A stretch of DNA of 64,000 nt from positions 434,001 to 498,000 of the forward strand of contig OZ243889.1 of assembly GCA_965213525.1 (NCBI GenBank), read 5' to 3'. The translations under genes and the position numbers were made by a program. This document shows, in pieces, positions 17,599 to 26,113 of the stretch. The notes beneath the pieces were generated by a model that was given only the letters and a program-made list of their open reading frames with translations, did not search any database and was not told the origin of the DNA. The stretch is from G965213525 sp965213525 (GTDB lineage: Bacteria > Actinomycetota > Acidimicrobiia > Acidimicrobiales > Poriferisodalaceae). Every line of letters starts with the position of its first letter. Within the stretch, counting starts at the first letter, position 1.

Positions 17599-18275
17599 TC
17601 CTCGCCCAGCCCCGGTACTCCCGCGATGCCTGGCTCGACTGGTCGTGGGTGGCCGACAACACCGACGACATCACCGCCGCGCTCCGAGAGCACCTCGTGT
17701 TGACGTTCCTCGCCGTGGCGATCGGTCTGGCGATCGCCGTGCCACTCGCCCTGTACGCCCACCGCCACCGCCGGGCCTACCCGCCGATCCTGTCGGTCAC
17801 GGGCCTGCTCTACACGATCCCGTCCCTGGCGCTGTTCGGCGTCCTGGTGCCCTACACCGGCCTCAGCCGCACGACCGCGCTCATTCCCCTGGTCGGGTAC
17901 ACCCTGTTGATCCTGGTGCGCAACGTGGTCGAGGGCCTCGACGGGGTGCCGGCGGAGACCCGGGAGGCGGCGATCGGCATGGGGTACACCCCACGTCAGC
18001 TGCGCTGGGGGGTCGAGGTGCCCCTGGCGGTGCCGACGGTGATCGCCGGCTTGCGCATCGCCACGGTCACCACCGTCGGCCTCGCCACCGTCGCCGCGCT
18101 CATCGGCCAGGACAACCTGGGTCAGCTGATGGTGCGGGGCCTCCAGCGCGACTTCCGAACCCAGATCGTGGTGGGCGTGCTCGGCGTCGTCGCCCTCGGG
18201 CTCATCGCCGACCTGGCCCTGTCCACGCTGCAGCGCCTCGCCACCCCGTGGGCCCGCCGGGCGGCCCGGCGGTGA
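17595..18275 (+). CDS. opuCB: Osmoprotectant ABC transporter permease (first)
   Basis: 226 aa, GTG start overlapping the ATPase stop. It has six or so hydrophobic helices and the BPD_transp_1/EAA-type cytoplasmic loop VPAETREAAIGMGYTPRQLRWG. TGLLYTIPSLALFGVLVPY is characteristic of OpuCB/YehW-type permeases. It forms the membrane channel with the second permease encoded immediately downstream. Confidence 0.9.
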   Translation: MILAQPRYSRDAWLDWSWVADNTDDITAALREHLVLTFLAVAIGLAIAVPLALYAHRHRRAYPPILSVTGLLYTIPSLALFGVLVPYTGLSRTTALIPLVGYTLLILVRNVVEGLDGVPAETREAAIGMGYTPRQLRWGVEVPLAVPTVIAGLRIATVTTVGLATVAALIGQDNLGQLMVRGLQRDFRTQIVVGVLGVVALGLIADLALSTLQRLATPWARRAARR

Positions 18276-18985
18276 ACCTGCTCGTCGACGCCTTCGGGTG
18301 GTTGACCACCGCCGAGCACTGGTGGGGGTCCACCGGCATCGTCGAGCGCACCGTCGAACACGTGCGGTACTCGATCGCCGCGGTGGTGGTGGCGGCACTC
18401 ATCGCCGTCCCGGCCGGCGTGGCGCTCGGGCACCTGCGGCGTTTCGGGACCACCGCCATCAGCGTCGGCAACCTCGGGCGGGCCGTGCCCACGTTCGCCC
18501 TGCTGTTCATCGGGCAACAGATCTGGGGCCTCGACGAGCTCTGGTTCGCCGGCCCGATCACCGCCTTCGTCGCGCTGGTGGCACTCGGCCTGCCACCCAT
18601 GTTGATCAACGCCTACACCGGCATGGCCGGCGTCCCCGGCGGGTTGCGGGAGGCGGCGGCGGCGATGGGGCTCAACCGACCCCAGCGGGCCCTGCAGGCC
18701 GAGCTGCCCGTCGCCTTGCCCCTCGTGCTCGCCGGAGTCCGCACGTCGGCCACCCAGATCGTGGCCACCGCCTCACTGGCCGCCGTGGTCGGCGCCGGGG
18801 GTCTCGGCCGGTTCATCATCGATGGGCTGTCGACCCGCGATTACGCCGAGGTCATGGCCGGAGCCTTCCTCGTGGCGGCCCTGGCTCTGGCCACTGAAGC
18901 CTTGTTCGCCCTGGCCGAGCGCCGGTTCGTCTCACCGGGGCTGCGGATCCGCCCGGCCGTCGCTCAGCCGTCGGCCGGTGACTGA
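18272..18985 (+). CDS. opuCD: Osmoprotectant ABC transporter permease (second)
   Basis: 237 aa from the GTG at 18272 (GTGA overlap with the first permease); the frame is open far upstream but that part is the shadow of the preceding genes. Features are GNLGRAVPTFALLFIG, LPPMLINAYTGMAGV, the EAA loop GGLREAAAAMGLNRPQR, and ASLAAVVGAGGLGRFI near the C-terminus, all as in OpuCD/YehY permeases. The gene precedes the binding-protein gene by 85 bp. Confidence 0.9.
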   Translation: MNLLVDAFGWLTTAEHWWGSTGIVERTVEHVRYSIAAVVVAALIAVPAGVALGHLRRFGTTAISVGNLGRAVPTFALLFIGQQIWGLDELWFAGPITAFVALVALGLPPMLINAYTGMAGVPGGLREAAAAMGLNRPQRALQAELPVALPLVLAGVRTSATQIVATASLAAVVGAGGLGRFIIDGLSTRDYAEVMAGAFLVAALALATEALFALAERRFVSPGLRIRPAVAQPSAGD

Positions 18986-19070
18986 ATCCCACCGTCGGCG
19001 CGAGGCGCCGCGCTCGCGGTTCGGTCTCCCCGATGCATCCTGACCATCCCTGACAACGAAGGAAGCCACC

Positions 19071-20138
19071 TTGACACCGAAGAAGAGCCTGCTCCTGTTG
19101 GTCCCGGCCCTCGCCGTGGTCGCCGGGGCCTGCGGCGACGACGACGATGCTGACGCCGACGACGTGGCGGTCGTCGACCCCCTCGACACCGAGGTCGAGG
19201 CCCCCGACGACACCGTGATGACCGACGACACGATGGTCGATGACACGGCCATGACCGAGGACACGATGGTCGAGGACACGATGGTCGACGGCGCAGGCGG
19301 CGAGCTCTCGTTCCTGCCCCTCGACACCGGCGGACCGGTGACCAAGGACGCCCTGCAGTCCGGTGACGTCGACGTCGCCGTCCTGTTCACCTCCGACGCC
19401 GACATCGCCATCAACGACTGGGTCCTCCTCGACGACGACCAGGGCCTGCAACAGATCGAGAACCTCACCCCGGCCATCCGCACCGAGGTGGCCACCGCGC
19501 CGGTGACCGACGTGTTGAACGCGGTGTCAGCCGAGCTGACGACCGAGGGCCTGACCGAGCTGAACCGCCAGTCCACCGAGGACCTCGTCGAATCCGACGA
19601 GATCGCCTCGGGGTGGTTGGACGAGAACTTCGAGGCGCCCGGTGACCTCGACCTCGTCGACGTGTCGGTGACCGTCGGGTCGACGAACTTCTTCGAACAA
19701 GAGATCGTGGCCGAGATCTACGCCCAGGCCCTCGAGCGCACCGGGGCCACCGTCGACCGGAAGTTCCAGCTCGGGGCGCGCGACGTGGTCGCCCCCGCCC
19801 TGGAGTCCGGCGAGATCGACCTGTACCCCGAGTACCTCGGTTCGCTCACCCTGTACGCCGATGGCGACGCCACCGTGCCGAGCGACCCCGCCGAGGCTGC
19901 CGAGCAGCTGCGTGGCCTGTTGCCAGAGGGCGTGACCGTCCTCGAGCCGGCCGAGGCCGAGAACCGCAACGGCCTCGTCGTCACCGCCGAGACCGCCGAG
20001 AGCTACGGGCTGAGCACGACCTCTGACCTCGCCGAGGTCACCGACGTGCTCGTGTTGGGCGGGCCGCCCGAGTGCCCCGAGCGCGACTTCTGCCTCATCG
20101 GCCTGCAAGAGGTGTACGGGCTGACCTTCCAGGAGTGA
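19071..20138 (+). CDS. Osmoprotectant-binding lipoprotein with circularly permuted binding domain
   Basis: 355 aa, TTG start. A signal peptide ends in a lipobox (VVAGAC, Cys23). A ~50-residue Asp/Thr/Met repeat tether (DDTMV-type units) follows. In the QAT/OpuAC-type fold the order is usually VTVGSKNFTEQ... DLYPEYTGT... then LDAGGPLT... with the C-terminal lobe. Here the segment starting LPLDTGGPVTKDALQSGDVD (residues ~80-185) comes first. The segment starting VSVTVGSTNFFEQEI and continuing through GEIDLYPEYLGSLT follows it (~200-355). The protein ends at VYGLTFQE, exactly where LDAGGP would normally continue. It is the extracytoplasmic receptor of the importer encoded just upstream. Confidence 0.85.
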   Translation: MTPKKSLLLLVPALAVVAGACGDDDDADADDVAVVDPLDTEVEAPDDTVMTDDTMVDDTAMTEDTMVEDTMVDGAGGELSFLPLDTGGPVTKDALQSGDVDVAVLFTSDADIAINDWVLLDDDQGLQQIENLTPAIRTEVATAPVTDVLNAVSAELTTEGLTELNRQSTEDLVESDEIASGWLDENFEAPGDLDLVDVSVTVGSTNFFEQEIVAEIYAQALERTGATVDRKFQLGARDVVAPALESGEIDLYPEYLGSLTLYADGDATVPSDPAEAAEQLRGLLPEGVTVLEPAEAENRNGLVVTAETAESYGLSTTSDLAEVTDVLVLGGPPECPERDFCLIGLQEVYGLTFQE

Positions 20139-20150
20139 CGCTCGCGTCGA

Positions 20151-20185
20151 GCCCGGGCCGGTCTGACCCCCCGGCCGGCCCGGGC
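20151..20185 (+). terminator. GC-rich hairpin after the osmoprotectant operon
   Basis: Thirteen bases after the stop codon, GCCCGGGCCGG (20151-20161) pairs perfectly with CCGGCCCGGGC (20175-20185) across a 13-base loop. There is no U-tract, as is common in high-GC actinobacteria. It probably ends transcription of the transporter operon. Confidence 0.55.
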
Positions 20186-20196
20186 CGGCGTGCGCT

Positions 20197-20252
20197 CATG
20201 GGCTGGCGCGCAGCCCTCGCTGGCCATGGGCTGCTGCGCAGCCCTCGCTGGC
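20197..20252. repeat. Two adjacent 28-bp tandem repeats
   Basis: Copies 20197-20224 and 20225-20252 (CATGGGCTG.. to ..CCTCGCTGGC) differ at two neighbouring positions (GC versus CT). They lie in the 269-bp gap between the transporter operon and the helicase gene. No coding potential was recognised there. The rest of the gap (20253-20407) is presumably the helicase 5' region. Confidence 0.85.
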
Positions 20253-20407
20253 TCGGAGCGAGGTTCGGGTAGCCTTCGATCCTGACCGGCAGCTCCACCG
20301 TTCGAGCCGCAGGTCGCCGGCGCCGCCTGTCCACCCTGCGCCGGTCGACGACGACCCACGCGACCACACCCGGCGCCGGTGGAGGCAGCCGGGGGGAAGA
20401 CCACAAC

Positions 20408-21583
20408 ATGACCACCTTCGCCGAGCTCGGCGTCGACCCCCGCCTGTGTGCGGTCCTGTCGAGCCAGGGCATCGAGTCCCCCTTCGCCATCCAGGTCGAA
20501 GCCATCCCCGACGGCCTCGCCGGGCGCGACGTCTGTGGCAAGGCCCAGACCGGCAGCGGCAAGACCCTGGCCTTCGGCCTGCCCATCGTCGCCCGCACCT
20601 CCCGCGCCGCCGACGGTCGGCCGACCGCGTTGTGCCTCGTGCCGACCCGTGAGCTCGCCAACCAGGTCGCCGAGGTCGTCGAGCCCCTCGCCGACGCCGT
20701 CGGCCTGCGCACGATCGCCACCTACGGCGGCACCAACCTCGACACCCAGATCGCCCGGATCGCCGAGGGGGTCGACATCGTCATCGCCACGCCGGGCCGC
20801 CTCATCGACCTCATCGACCGCAAGGCGATCGACGTGGCCGGCATCGAGCGGGTCGTCATCGACGAGGCCGACCGCATGGCCGACATGGGCTTCTTGCCCC
20901 AGGTCGAGTGGGTGCTGCGCCACATCGACCGACAGCACCAGACGATGCTCTTCTCGGCCACGCTCGACGGCGCGGTCGACCACGTCATCAGGGTGCACCT
21001 CCATGACCCGGTGCGCCACGAGGTGGCCTCGGCCGCCGTCACCGTCGACCAGATGCACCACCTGTTCCTGAGCGTCCACGAGATGGACAAGGTGCGGGTG
21101 ACGGCGTCCATCGTCGGGGGCACCGAACGCACCTTGATCTTCGTCAACACCAAGCGCCTCGCCGACCACCTCACCCGCGACCTGTCCAAGGAGGGCGTGC
21201 GGGTGTCGGCGATCCACGGCGACCTCCGCCAGGCCGCCCGCGAGCAGGCCCTCGCCCGCTTCTCGGACGGCAAGCTGCCGGCGCTGGTGGCCACCGACGT
21301 GGCCGCCAGGGGCATCCACGTCGACGACGTCGACGTCGTCGTGCACTACGACCCGCCCGATGACCACAAGACCTACCTGCACCGCTCGGGCCGCACCGCC
21401 CGCGCCGGCTCCGGCGGCGTGGCCGTCTCGCTGGCCATCTGGAGCGACGAGCTGAAGATCCGCCAGCTGCAGCGGCGCCTCGATCTGCGCCGCCCCCTCA
21501 TCCCGGTGTTCTCCAACGACGAGCGCCTCGCCGATCTCAGCGCCTTCGAGGAGTCCGCAGACGCCTCGGCCCGCCCCGCCTGA
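20408..21583 (+). CDS. DEAD-box ATP-dependent RNA helicase (RhlE/DeaD type)
   Basis: 391 aa. All core motifs are visible. The Q-motif is TTFAELGVDPRLCAVL...GIESPFAIQ and motif I is AQTGSGKT. Motif Ia is PTRELANQ and motif Ib is TPGRLIDL. Motif II is VIDEADRMADMGF, motif III is FSATL, and motifs V and VI are VATDVAARGIHVDDV and HRSGRTARAG. It lacks the long basic C-terminal extension of RhlE or CsdA, so it is a minimal two-domain helicase, probably acting in RNA unwinding or decay in the cytoplasm. ATG start at 20408. It is transcribed alone. Confidence 0.93.
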   Translation: MTTFAELGVDPRLCAVLSSQGIESPFAIQVEAIPDGLAGRDVCGKAQTGSGKTLAFGLPIVARTSRAADGRPTALCLVPTRELANQVAEVVEPLADAVGLRTIATYGGTNLDTQIARIAEGVDIVIATPGRLIDLIDRKAIDVAGIERVVIDEADRMADMGFLPQVEWVLRHIDRQHQTMLFSATLDGAVDHVIRVHLHDPVRHEVASAAVTVDQMHHLFLSVHEMDKVRVTASIVGGTERTLIFVNTKRLADHLTRDLSKEGVRVSAIHGDLRQAAREQALARFSDGKLPALVATDVAARGIHVDDVDVVVHYDPPDDHKTYLHRSGRTARAGSGGVAVSLAIWSDELKIRQLQRRLDLRRPLIPVFSNDERLADLSAFEESADASARPA

Positions 21584-21701
21584 GCGCCAGGGGTCGCCAG
21601 TTCCGCCGGGCCAGGTCACAGCCCGGGTCCCTGCGGTCGTGAGATCTGGGCGGGCCGTCACAGGGCGGCACTAGCGTCCGCCGGCGACGAGGGAGGCTCG
21701 T

Positions 21702-23354
21702 GTGGAGTGGAACCTGGCCGATGCGTTCGAGGCCGTCGCCGAGGCGATCCCCGATGCGCCGGCCCAGCGCCAGGGCCGCCGATCGCTGACGTGGGCCGAG
21801 ACCGACTCCCGCGCCGACGCCCTGGCCGCTGATCTGTTGGCCGCCGGGTTGGGGCACCAGGCGAAGGTGGCGACCTACGCCCAGAACCGCCCCGAGTACC
21901 TCGAGTCCTACCTGGCGGCGTTCAAGGCGGGGCTCGTGCCGGTGAACACCAACTTCCGCTACGGCCCCGATGAGATCCGGTACCTGTTCGACAACGCCGA
22001 CGCCGAGGCCGTGGTCTTCGAGGCCCGCTACGCCGAGACCGTCGAGCAGGTCCGACGAGCTCTGCCCGGTGTCCGGCGCTGGTACGTCCTCGACGACGAA
22101 ACCGGTGAGCGGCCCGACTTCGCCGTGCCCTACGACGAGGTCGTCTCCTCCGGCGGCGGCGCACGAGCGATGGCGCCCTGGGGGCGCAGCGGGGACGATC
22201 TGCTGCTGCTGTACACCGGCGGCACGACCGGCATGCCCAAGGGCGTGATGTGGCGCCAGGACGACCTGTTCTGCGTCCTCGGCCGGGGCGGCAGCCCCGT
22301 CCTCGACTACGAGCCGGTCTCGAACCTCGACGAGCTCAGGTCGCGCACCGCCGAGCGGGGCGCGGGCCCGGTGTTGCTGCCGGCCTGCCCGCTGATGCAC
22401 GGCACGGGCCAGTTCTCGGCGCTCATCGCCCTCTCGCTCGGCGGCTCGCTGACGTTGATGCCGCCCGGGCGCTTCGACGCCGGCACCGTGTGGGACGTCG
22501 TCGAGCGCGACGGCGTCAACTGGATCGTGATCGTCGGGGACGCCTTCGCCAAGCCGATGCTGGCCGCTCTCGAGTCCGGGCCGAGCCGTCGACTCGACAC
22601 CGTCGGGCTCATCACCTCCTCGGGAGTGATGTGGAGCCAGGAGACCAAGGCGGGGCTGCTCGAGCACCTCGGCGAGGACGTGTCCCTCGTCGACAGCTAC
22701 GGATCCTCAGAGGCGGTGGGCATGGGCGCCTCGGTGTCGCGCTCGGGCAACGCCGAGCGCACCGCCACCTTCCGCCTCGGCGAGCGGGTGGCGGTCATCG
22801 CCGACGACAGCACCACACTGGCGCCTGGCGATGACGCCATCGGCATGGTCGGCATCGCCGGCAACATCCCGGTCGGCTACTACAAGGACCCCGACAAGAC
22901 CGCAGCGACGTTCCGCACCGTCGACGGCACCCGGTACTCGATCCCCGGTGACTACGCCCGGGTCGAGGCCGACGGCACGCTCACCCTGTTGGGGCGAGGG
23001 TCGGTGTGCATCAACACCGGCGGTGAGAAGGTCTTCCCCGAAGAGGTCGAGGAGGCGCTCAAGACCGACCCTCGGGTCCAAGACGCGGTCGTGGTCGGCC
23101 TGCCCGACGAGCGCTTCGGCGAGCAGGTCACCGCGATCGTGGCCTTGGCCGAGGGCGCGGTGGCCACCGCTGACGAGCTGATCGAGCGGGTGCGGTCGCG
23201 CCTGGCGCGCTACAAGGCGCCCCGGCAGGTCGTCATGGTCGACGACGTGGCCCGGGCGCCCAACGGCAAGGTCGACTACCGGGCCCTGAGGGCGCTGGCG
23301 GCCGAGCGGGTGGCCCGGCCGTCGGCGGCGTCCTCGGCCGACCGGCCCGGCTGA
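21702..23354 (+). CDS. Acyl-CoA synthetase (AMP-binding, FadD-like)
   Basis: 550 aa, GTG start. It activates a carboxylic acid to its CoA thioester through an acyl-adenylate. The P-loop is LLLLYTGGTTGMPKGVMWRQ and the A5 motif is VDSYGSSEAVGMG. The hinge/A8 region is GDYARVEADGTLTLLGRGS, followed by INTGGEKVFPEEVEEAL and, near the end, RAPNGKVDYRAL with the catalytic Lys. The MWRQDDLF segment after the P-loop resembles mycobacterial FadD3/FadD19-type enzymes acting on steroid side-chain or long-chain acids; the substrate cannot be read from sequence. No beta-oxidation genes are adjacent. Confidence 0.9.
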   Translation: MEWNLADAFEAVAEAIPDAPAQRQGRRSLTWAETDSRADALAADLLAAGLGHQAKVATYAQNRPEYLESYLAAFKAGLVPVNTNFRYGPDEIRYLFDNADAEAVVFEARYAETVEQVRRALPGVRRWYVLDDETGERPDFAVPYDEVVSSGGGARAMAPWGRSGDDLLLLYTGGTTGMPKGVMWRQDDLFCVLGRGGSPVLDYEPVSNLDELRSRTAERGAGPVLLPACPLMHGTGQFSALIALSLGGSLTLMPPGRFDAGTVWDVVERDGVNWIVIVGDAFAKPMLAALESGPSRRLDTVGLITSSGVMWSQETKAGLLEHLGEDVSLVDSYGSSEAVGMGASVSRSGNAERTATFRLGERVAVIADDSTTLAPGDDAIGMVGIAGNIPVGYYKDPDKTAATFRTVDGTRYSIPGDYARVEADGTLTLLGRGSVCINTGGEKVFPEEVEEALKTDPRVQDAVVVGLPDERFGEQVTAIVALAEGAVATADELIERVRSRLARYKAPRQVVMVDDVARAPNGKVDYRALRALAAERVARPSAASSADRPG

Positions 23355-23410
23355 CCCGGGGCCTGCTGGAAGGTGGGCTCGGCGGTCCGGCGCCGTGCGC
23401 TACGGTCGCG

Positions 23411-23515
23411 ATCCGACATCTGGAGTGGCCCGGGCAACCGGGTCCGGCAACCTGGGACGGACGCCCAAGGTGCCACCTGCGCCGACAGGGATGTGGCCCG
23501 CAGCGAGCGGGCAAC
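23411..23515 (+). promoter_or_regulatory. SAM riboswitch (SAM-I/SAM-IV clan)
   Basis: The region has the core of the clan: P1 ACATC (23416-23420) pairs with GATGT (23490-23494). A CCCGG-GCAA-CCGGG hairpin is followed by TCCGGCAACC. The TGGG/CCCA hairpin is followed by AAGGTGCCA, then the CCTG-CGCCGA-CAGG hairpin. After P1 another hairpin, GCCCGC-AGCGA-GCGGGC (23496-23512), resembles the P5 element of SAM-IV. It lies directly upstream of metX, so it should lower methionine-synthesis expression when SAM is abundant. The GTG at 23519 at its edge is not the start I favour for metX. Confidence 0.85.
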
Positions 23516-23584
23516 GAAGTGTCCGAGGAGCGCGAGCGCCTCGTGTGCGGTGGCATCGTCGTCCGTCCCATGACCCGAGGGACC

Positions 23585-24808
23585 GTGACGACGACAGGCG
23601 CACCCTCCCCGGCCGGCGGTGACCACAGCGACGAGCGGTCCGGCCGCCGACGCCACGTCGTCGTGTCACCCCCTCGGGGCCTGGCGCTCGAGGGTGGCGG
23701 CCGCCTGGCCACCGTCCGGCTCGCGTACGAGACCTGGGGACGTCTCGATGAGGATCGGGCCAACGCCGTGCTGGTCTGTCACGCCCTCACCGGGGACTCC
23801 CACGTGGCCGGCGAGGGCGGGTGGTGGCCGGCGGTGGTGGGTCCGGGTCTCGCGATCGACACCGAGCGTTGGTTCGTCGTGTGCGTCAACGTCATCGGCG
23901 GCTGTCAGGGCAGCACCGGTCCGAGCGACATCGATCCCGCGACCGGCCGCCGGTACGCCTCGTCGTTCCCGGTGGTGTCGATGCGCGACATCGTGCGCAC
24001 ACAGGCCCGCCTCGCCGATCGCCTCGGCATCGAGCGGTGGGCCTCGGTGGTCGGCGGGTCGATGGGGGGGATGCAGGCGCTCGAGTGGGCCGTGACCTAC
24101 CCGGGGCGGGTCCGCTCGGTGGCGGCGGTGGCCACCGCCGCCGCGGCCTCGGCCCAACAGATCGCCTGGTCCTTCGTCGGTCGGAGGGCGATCGAGCTCG
24201 ACCCGGCCTTCACCCACAGCGGCGACGAGGCGACCGGCGAGGGTGACGGGACCGACGAGGGCCGCGACGGGACCGATGACGGCGGAGCGGCGAGCGGTGG
24301 TCGCGCCACCGGCGGCGGGCCCCACCGGGGGCTGGCGTTGGCCCGAGCGATCGCCATGATCCACTACCGCAGCGACGTCGAGCTCGAGTCCCGCTTCGGG
24401 CGCCAGAGCGTGGAAGACGTGCACCCGTTCCGGCTCGAGCACCGCTTCGACGTCGAGCGCTACCTCGACTACCAGGGCGAGAAGCTGGTCCGTCGGTTCG
24501 ACGCCCACTCCTATGTGGTGCTGAACAAGGCGATGGACCTCCACGACGTGGGACGTGGCCGGGGCGGCGTGCGACGGGCCCTCGGGCGGGTCTGCGCGCC
24601 GGCCCTGGTGGCCAGCGTGACGACCGACGCCCTCTACCCGCCCCACCAGCAACAGGCCCTGGCCGAGATGTTGCGTGACGTGGGCACGCCGGTGCAGTGG
24701 GCCGAGATCGACAGCCCGAACGGCCACGACGGCTTCTTGACCCACAGCGATCAGCTCATCGGCCCGCTGTCGCACTTCCTCCACACCGCACCCCGGAAGG
24801 TCCCGTGA
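23585..24808 (+). CDS. metX: Homoserine O-acetyltransferase
   Basis: 407 aa. The GTG at 23585 has GAGGG five bases upstream, better placed than the GTG at 23519 or the ATG at 23570. It transfers acetyl (or succinyl) from CoA to homoserine in methionine synthesis. Alpha/beta-hydrolase features are VCHALTGDSHVAG, GGCQGSTGPSDIDPATG, the nucleophile elbow VVGGSMGGMQALEW and the catalytic pair region SPNGHDGFL. After DPAFTHS is a ~35-residue Gly/Asp/Thr-rich insertion absent from most homologues. A SAM riboswitch precedes it, and the gene overlaps the downstream PLP-enzyme gene by 4 nt. Confidence 0.92.
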   Translation: MTTTGAPSPAGGDHSDERSGRRRHVVVSPPRGLALEGGGRLATVRLAYETWGRLDEDRANAVLVCHALTGDSHVAGEGGWWPAVVGPGLAIDTERWFVVCVNVIGGCQGSTGPSDIDPATGRRYASSFPVVSMRDIVRTQARLADRLGIERWASVVGGSMGGMQALEWAVTYPGRVRSVAAVATAAAASAQQIAWSFVGRRAIELDPAFTHSGDEATGEGDGTDEGRDGTDDGGAASGGRATGGGPHRGLALARAIAMIHYRSDVELESRFGRQSVEDVHPFRLEHRFDVERYLDYQGEKLVRRFDAHSYVVLNKAMDLHDVGRGRGGVRRALGRVCAPALVASVTTDALYPPHQQQALAEMLRDVGTPVQWAEIDSPNGHDGFLTHSDQLIGPLSHFLHTAPRKVP

Positions 24809-26004
24809 CGTCTGACGATCCCGCCGCTCGCCCGGCACGCCACCCCGACACCCTGGCGGTCACCGTCGGACGGCGCACAGGTGATGACGCCCTCGCTTCG
24901 GGGATCGTGACCACGACCACCTGGTCCTCACCCGATGTCGACGAGGCGCACCGCCGGGCCCGCACCCCGCGCACCGACGTCTTCTACTCCCGTTTCAACA
25001 ACCCCGGCGCCGCTGACTTCGCCGCGGCGGTCGCCGAGCTCGAGGGGGCCGAGGCCGGGGTCGCCTTCGCCTCGGGCATGGGGGCCATCACCTCGACCGT
25101 GCTGGCGCTGTGCTCCCAGGGCAGCCACGTCGTCGCCCAACGTCAGCTGTTCAGCGCCTCCCACCAGCTGTTCACCGGTGCGTGCGCCCGCTTCGGCATC
25201 GACGTGACCCTCGTCGACGGCACCGACGCCGAGGCCATCGCGGCCGCCGTGGAGGCCGGCCGCACCCAGCTCGTGTTCGTCGAGACGCCCGCCAACCCGG
25301 TGATGTCGGTCGTCGACCTCGAACGGCTCGGGCGCATCGAGGGGCCGATCATCGTGGTCGACTCGACCTTTGCCACGCCGGTCGTCCAGCGCCCCTTGGA
25401 CGTCGCTGGCATCGATCTCGTCGTGCACTCGGCCACCAAGGGCCTGGCCGGTCACAACGACGCCACCCTCGGCGTCGCCGTCGGCGCCAGGGACCTGGTC
25501 GACTGGATCTGGGGGTACTCGACGATCCACGGCGCCACGGCCTCGCCGTTCGACGCCTGGAACGGCCTGCGAGGTCTGCGCACGCTCGGGGTGCGCGTCG
25601 CCCGCCAGTCCGAGACCGCCACCGTCCTGGCCGAGCGTCTCGTCGCCCACCCGGCGGTCTCTGCGGTCCACTACCCGGGCTCGTCGTGGCACCCCCAGGC
25701 CGAGGTGATCCGCCGCCAGATGTGCAGCGGCGGCGGGTGCCTGGCCTTCGAGCTGGTCGGCGGCGAACCGGCGGCTCGCCGGCTGGCCGCCTCGCTCGAG
25801 CTGGTGAGGTTGGCGCCCTCGCTCGGTGGTCCCGAGACGCTGTTGACCCATCCCGCCACCATGACCCACGCCTCGATGTCGCCGTCTGACCGGGCCGCCG
25901 CCGGCATCGGCGACGGCCTCGTGCGCCTGTCGGTCGGCCTTGAGCACGCCGGCGACCTCGCCGCTGACCTCCTCTTGGCCCTCGACGCCAGCCTGGACCG
26001 CTGA
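24805..26004 (+). CDS. Cys/Met metabolism PLP enzyme: O-acetylhomoserine sulfhydrylase or cystathionine gamma-synthase
   Basis: 399 aa from the GTG at 24805 (GTGA overlap with metX). Motifs of the family are the PLP-ring stacking stretch EAGVAFASGMGAITSTVLAL, FVETPANPVMSVVDL, IIVVDSTFATPVVQRPL and the Schiff-base lysine in VVHSATKGLAGHNDA. The C-terminal domain includes LAPSLGGPETLLTHPATMTH. Coupling to metX behind a SAM riboswitch indicates use of O-acetylhomoserine. Sulfide versus cysteine as co-substrate (MetY/MetZ versus MetB) cannot be decided from sequence alone. Confidence 0.88.
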   Translation: MTSDDPAARPARHPDTLAVTVGRRTGDDALASGIVTTTTWSSPDVDEAHRRARTPRTDVFYSRFNNPGAADFAAAVAELEGAEAGVAFASGMGAITSTVLALCSQGSHVVAQRQLFSASHQLFTGACARFGIDVTLVDGTDAEAIAAAVEAGRTQLVFVETPANPVMSVVDLERLGRIEGPIIVVDSTFATPVVQRPLDVAGIDLVVHSATKGLAGHNDATLGVAVGARDLVDWIWGYSTIHGATASPFDAWNGLRGLRTLGVRVARQSETATVLAERLVAHPAVSAVHYPGSSWHPQAEVIRRQMCSGGGCLAFELVGGEPAARRLAASLELVRLAPSLGGPETLLTHPATMTHASMSPSDRAAAGIGDGLVRLSVGLEHAGDLAADLLLALDASLDR

Positions 26005-26113
26005 GGCGCACCGACACGACGCGGGAGCGGCCGCGAGCGGCGCCCGACGCGGTGCGTCGATCGGCCCCGGGTCGGCACCCCGTCATCACGGCGCATCGGT
26101 AACCTCGTCGTCC

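Noticed and set aside
20003..21661. A 552-codon frame opposite the DEAD-box helicase
   Set aside because: It is an antisense shadow with repetitive Val/Gly/Asp/His composition. The plus strand has every helicase motif.
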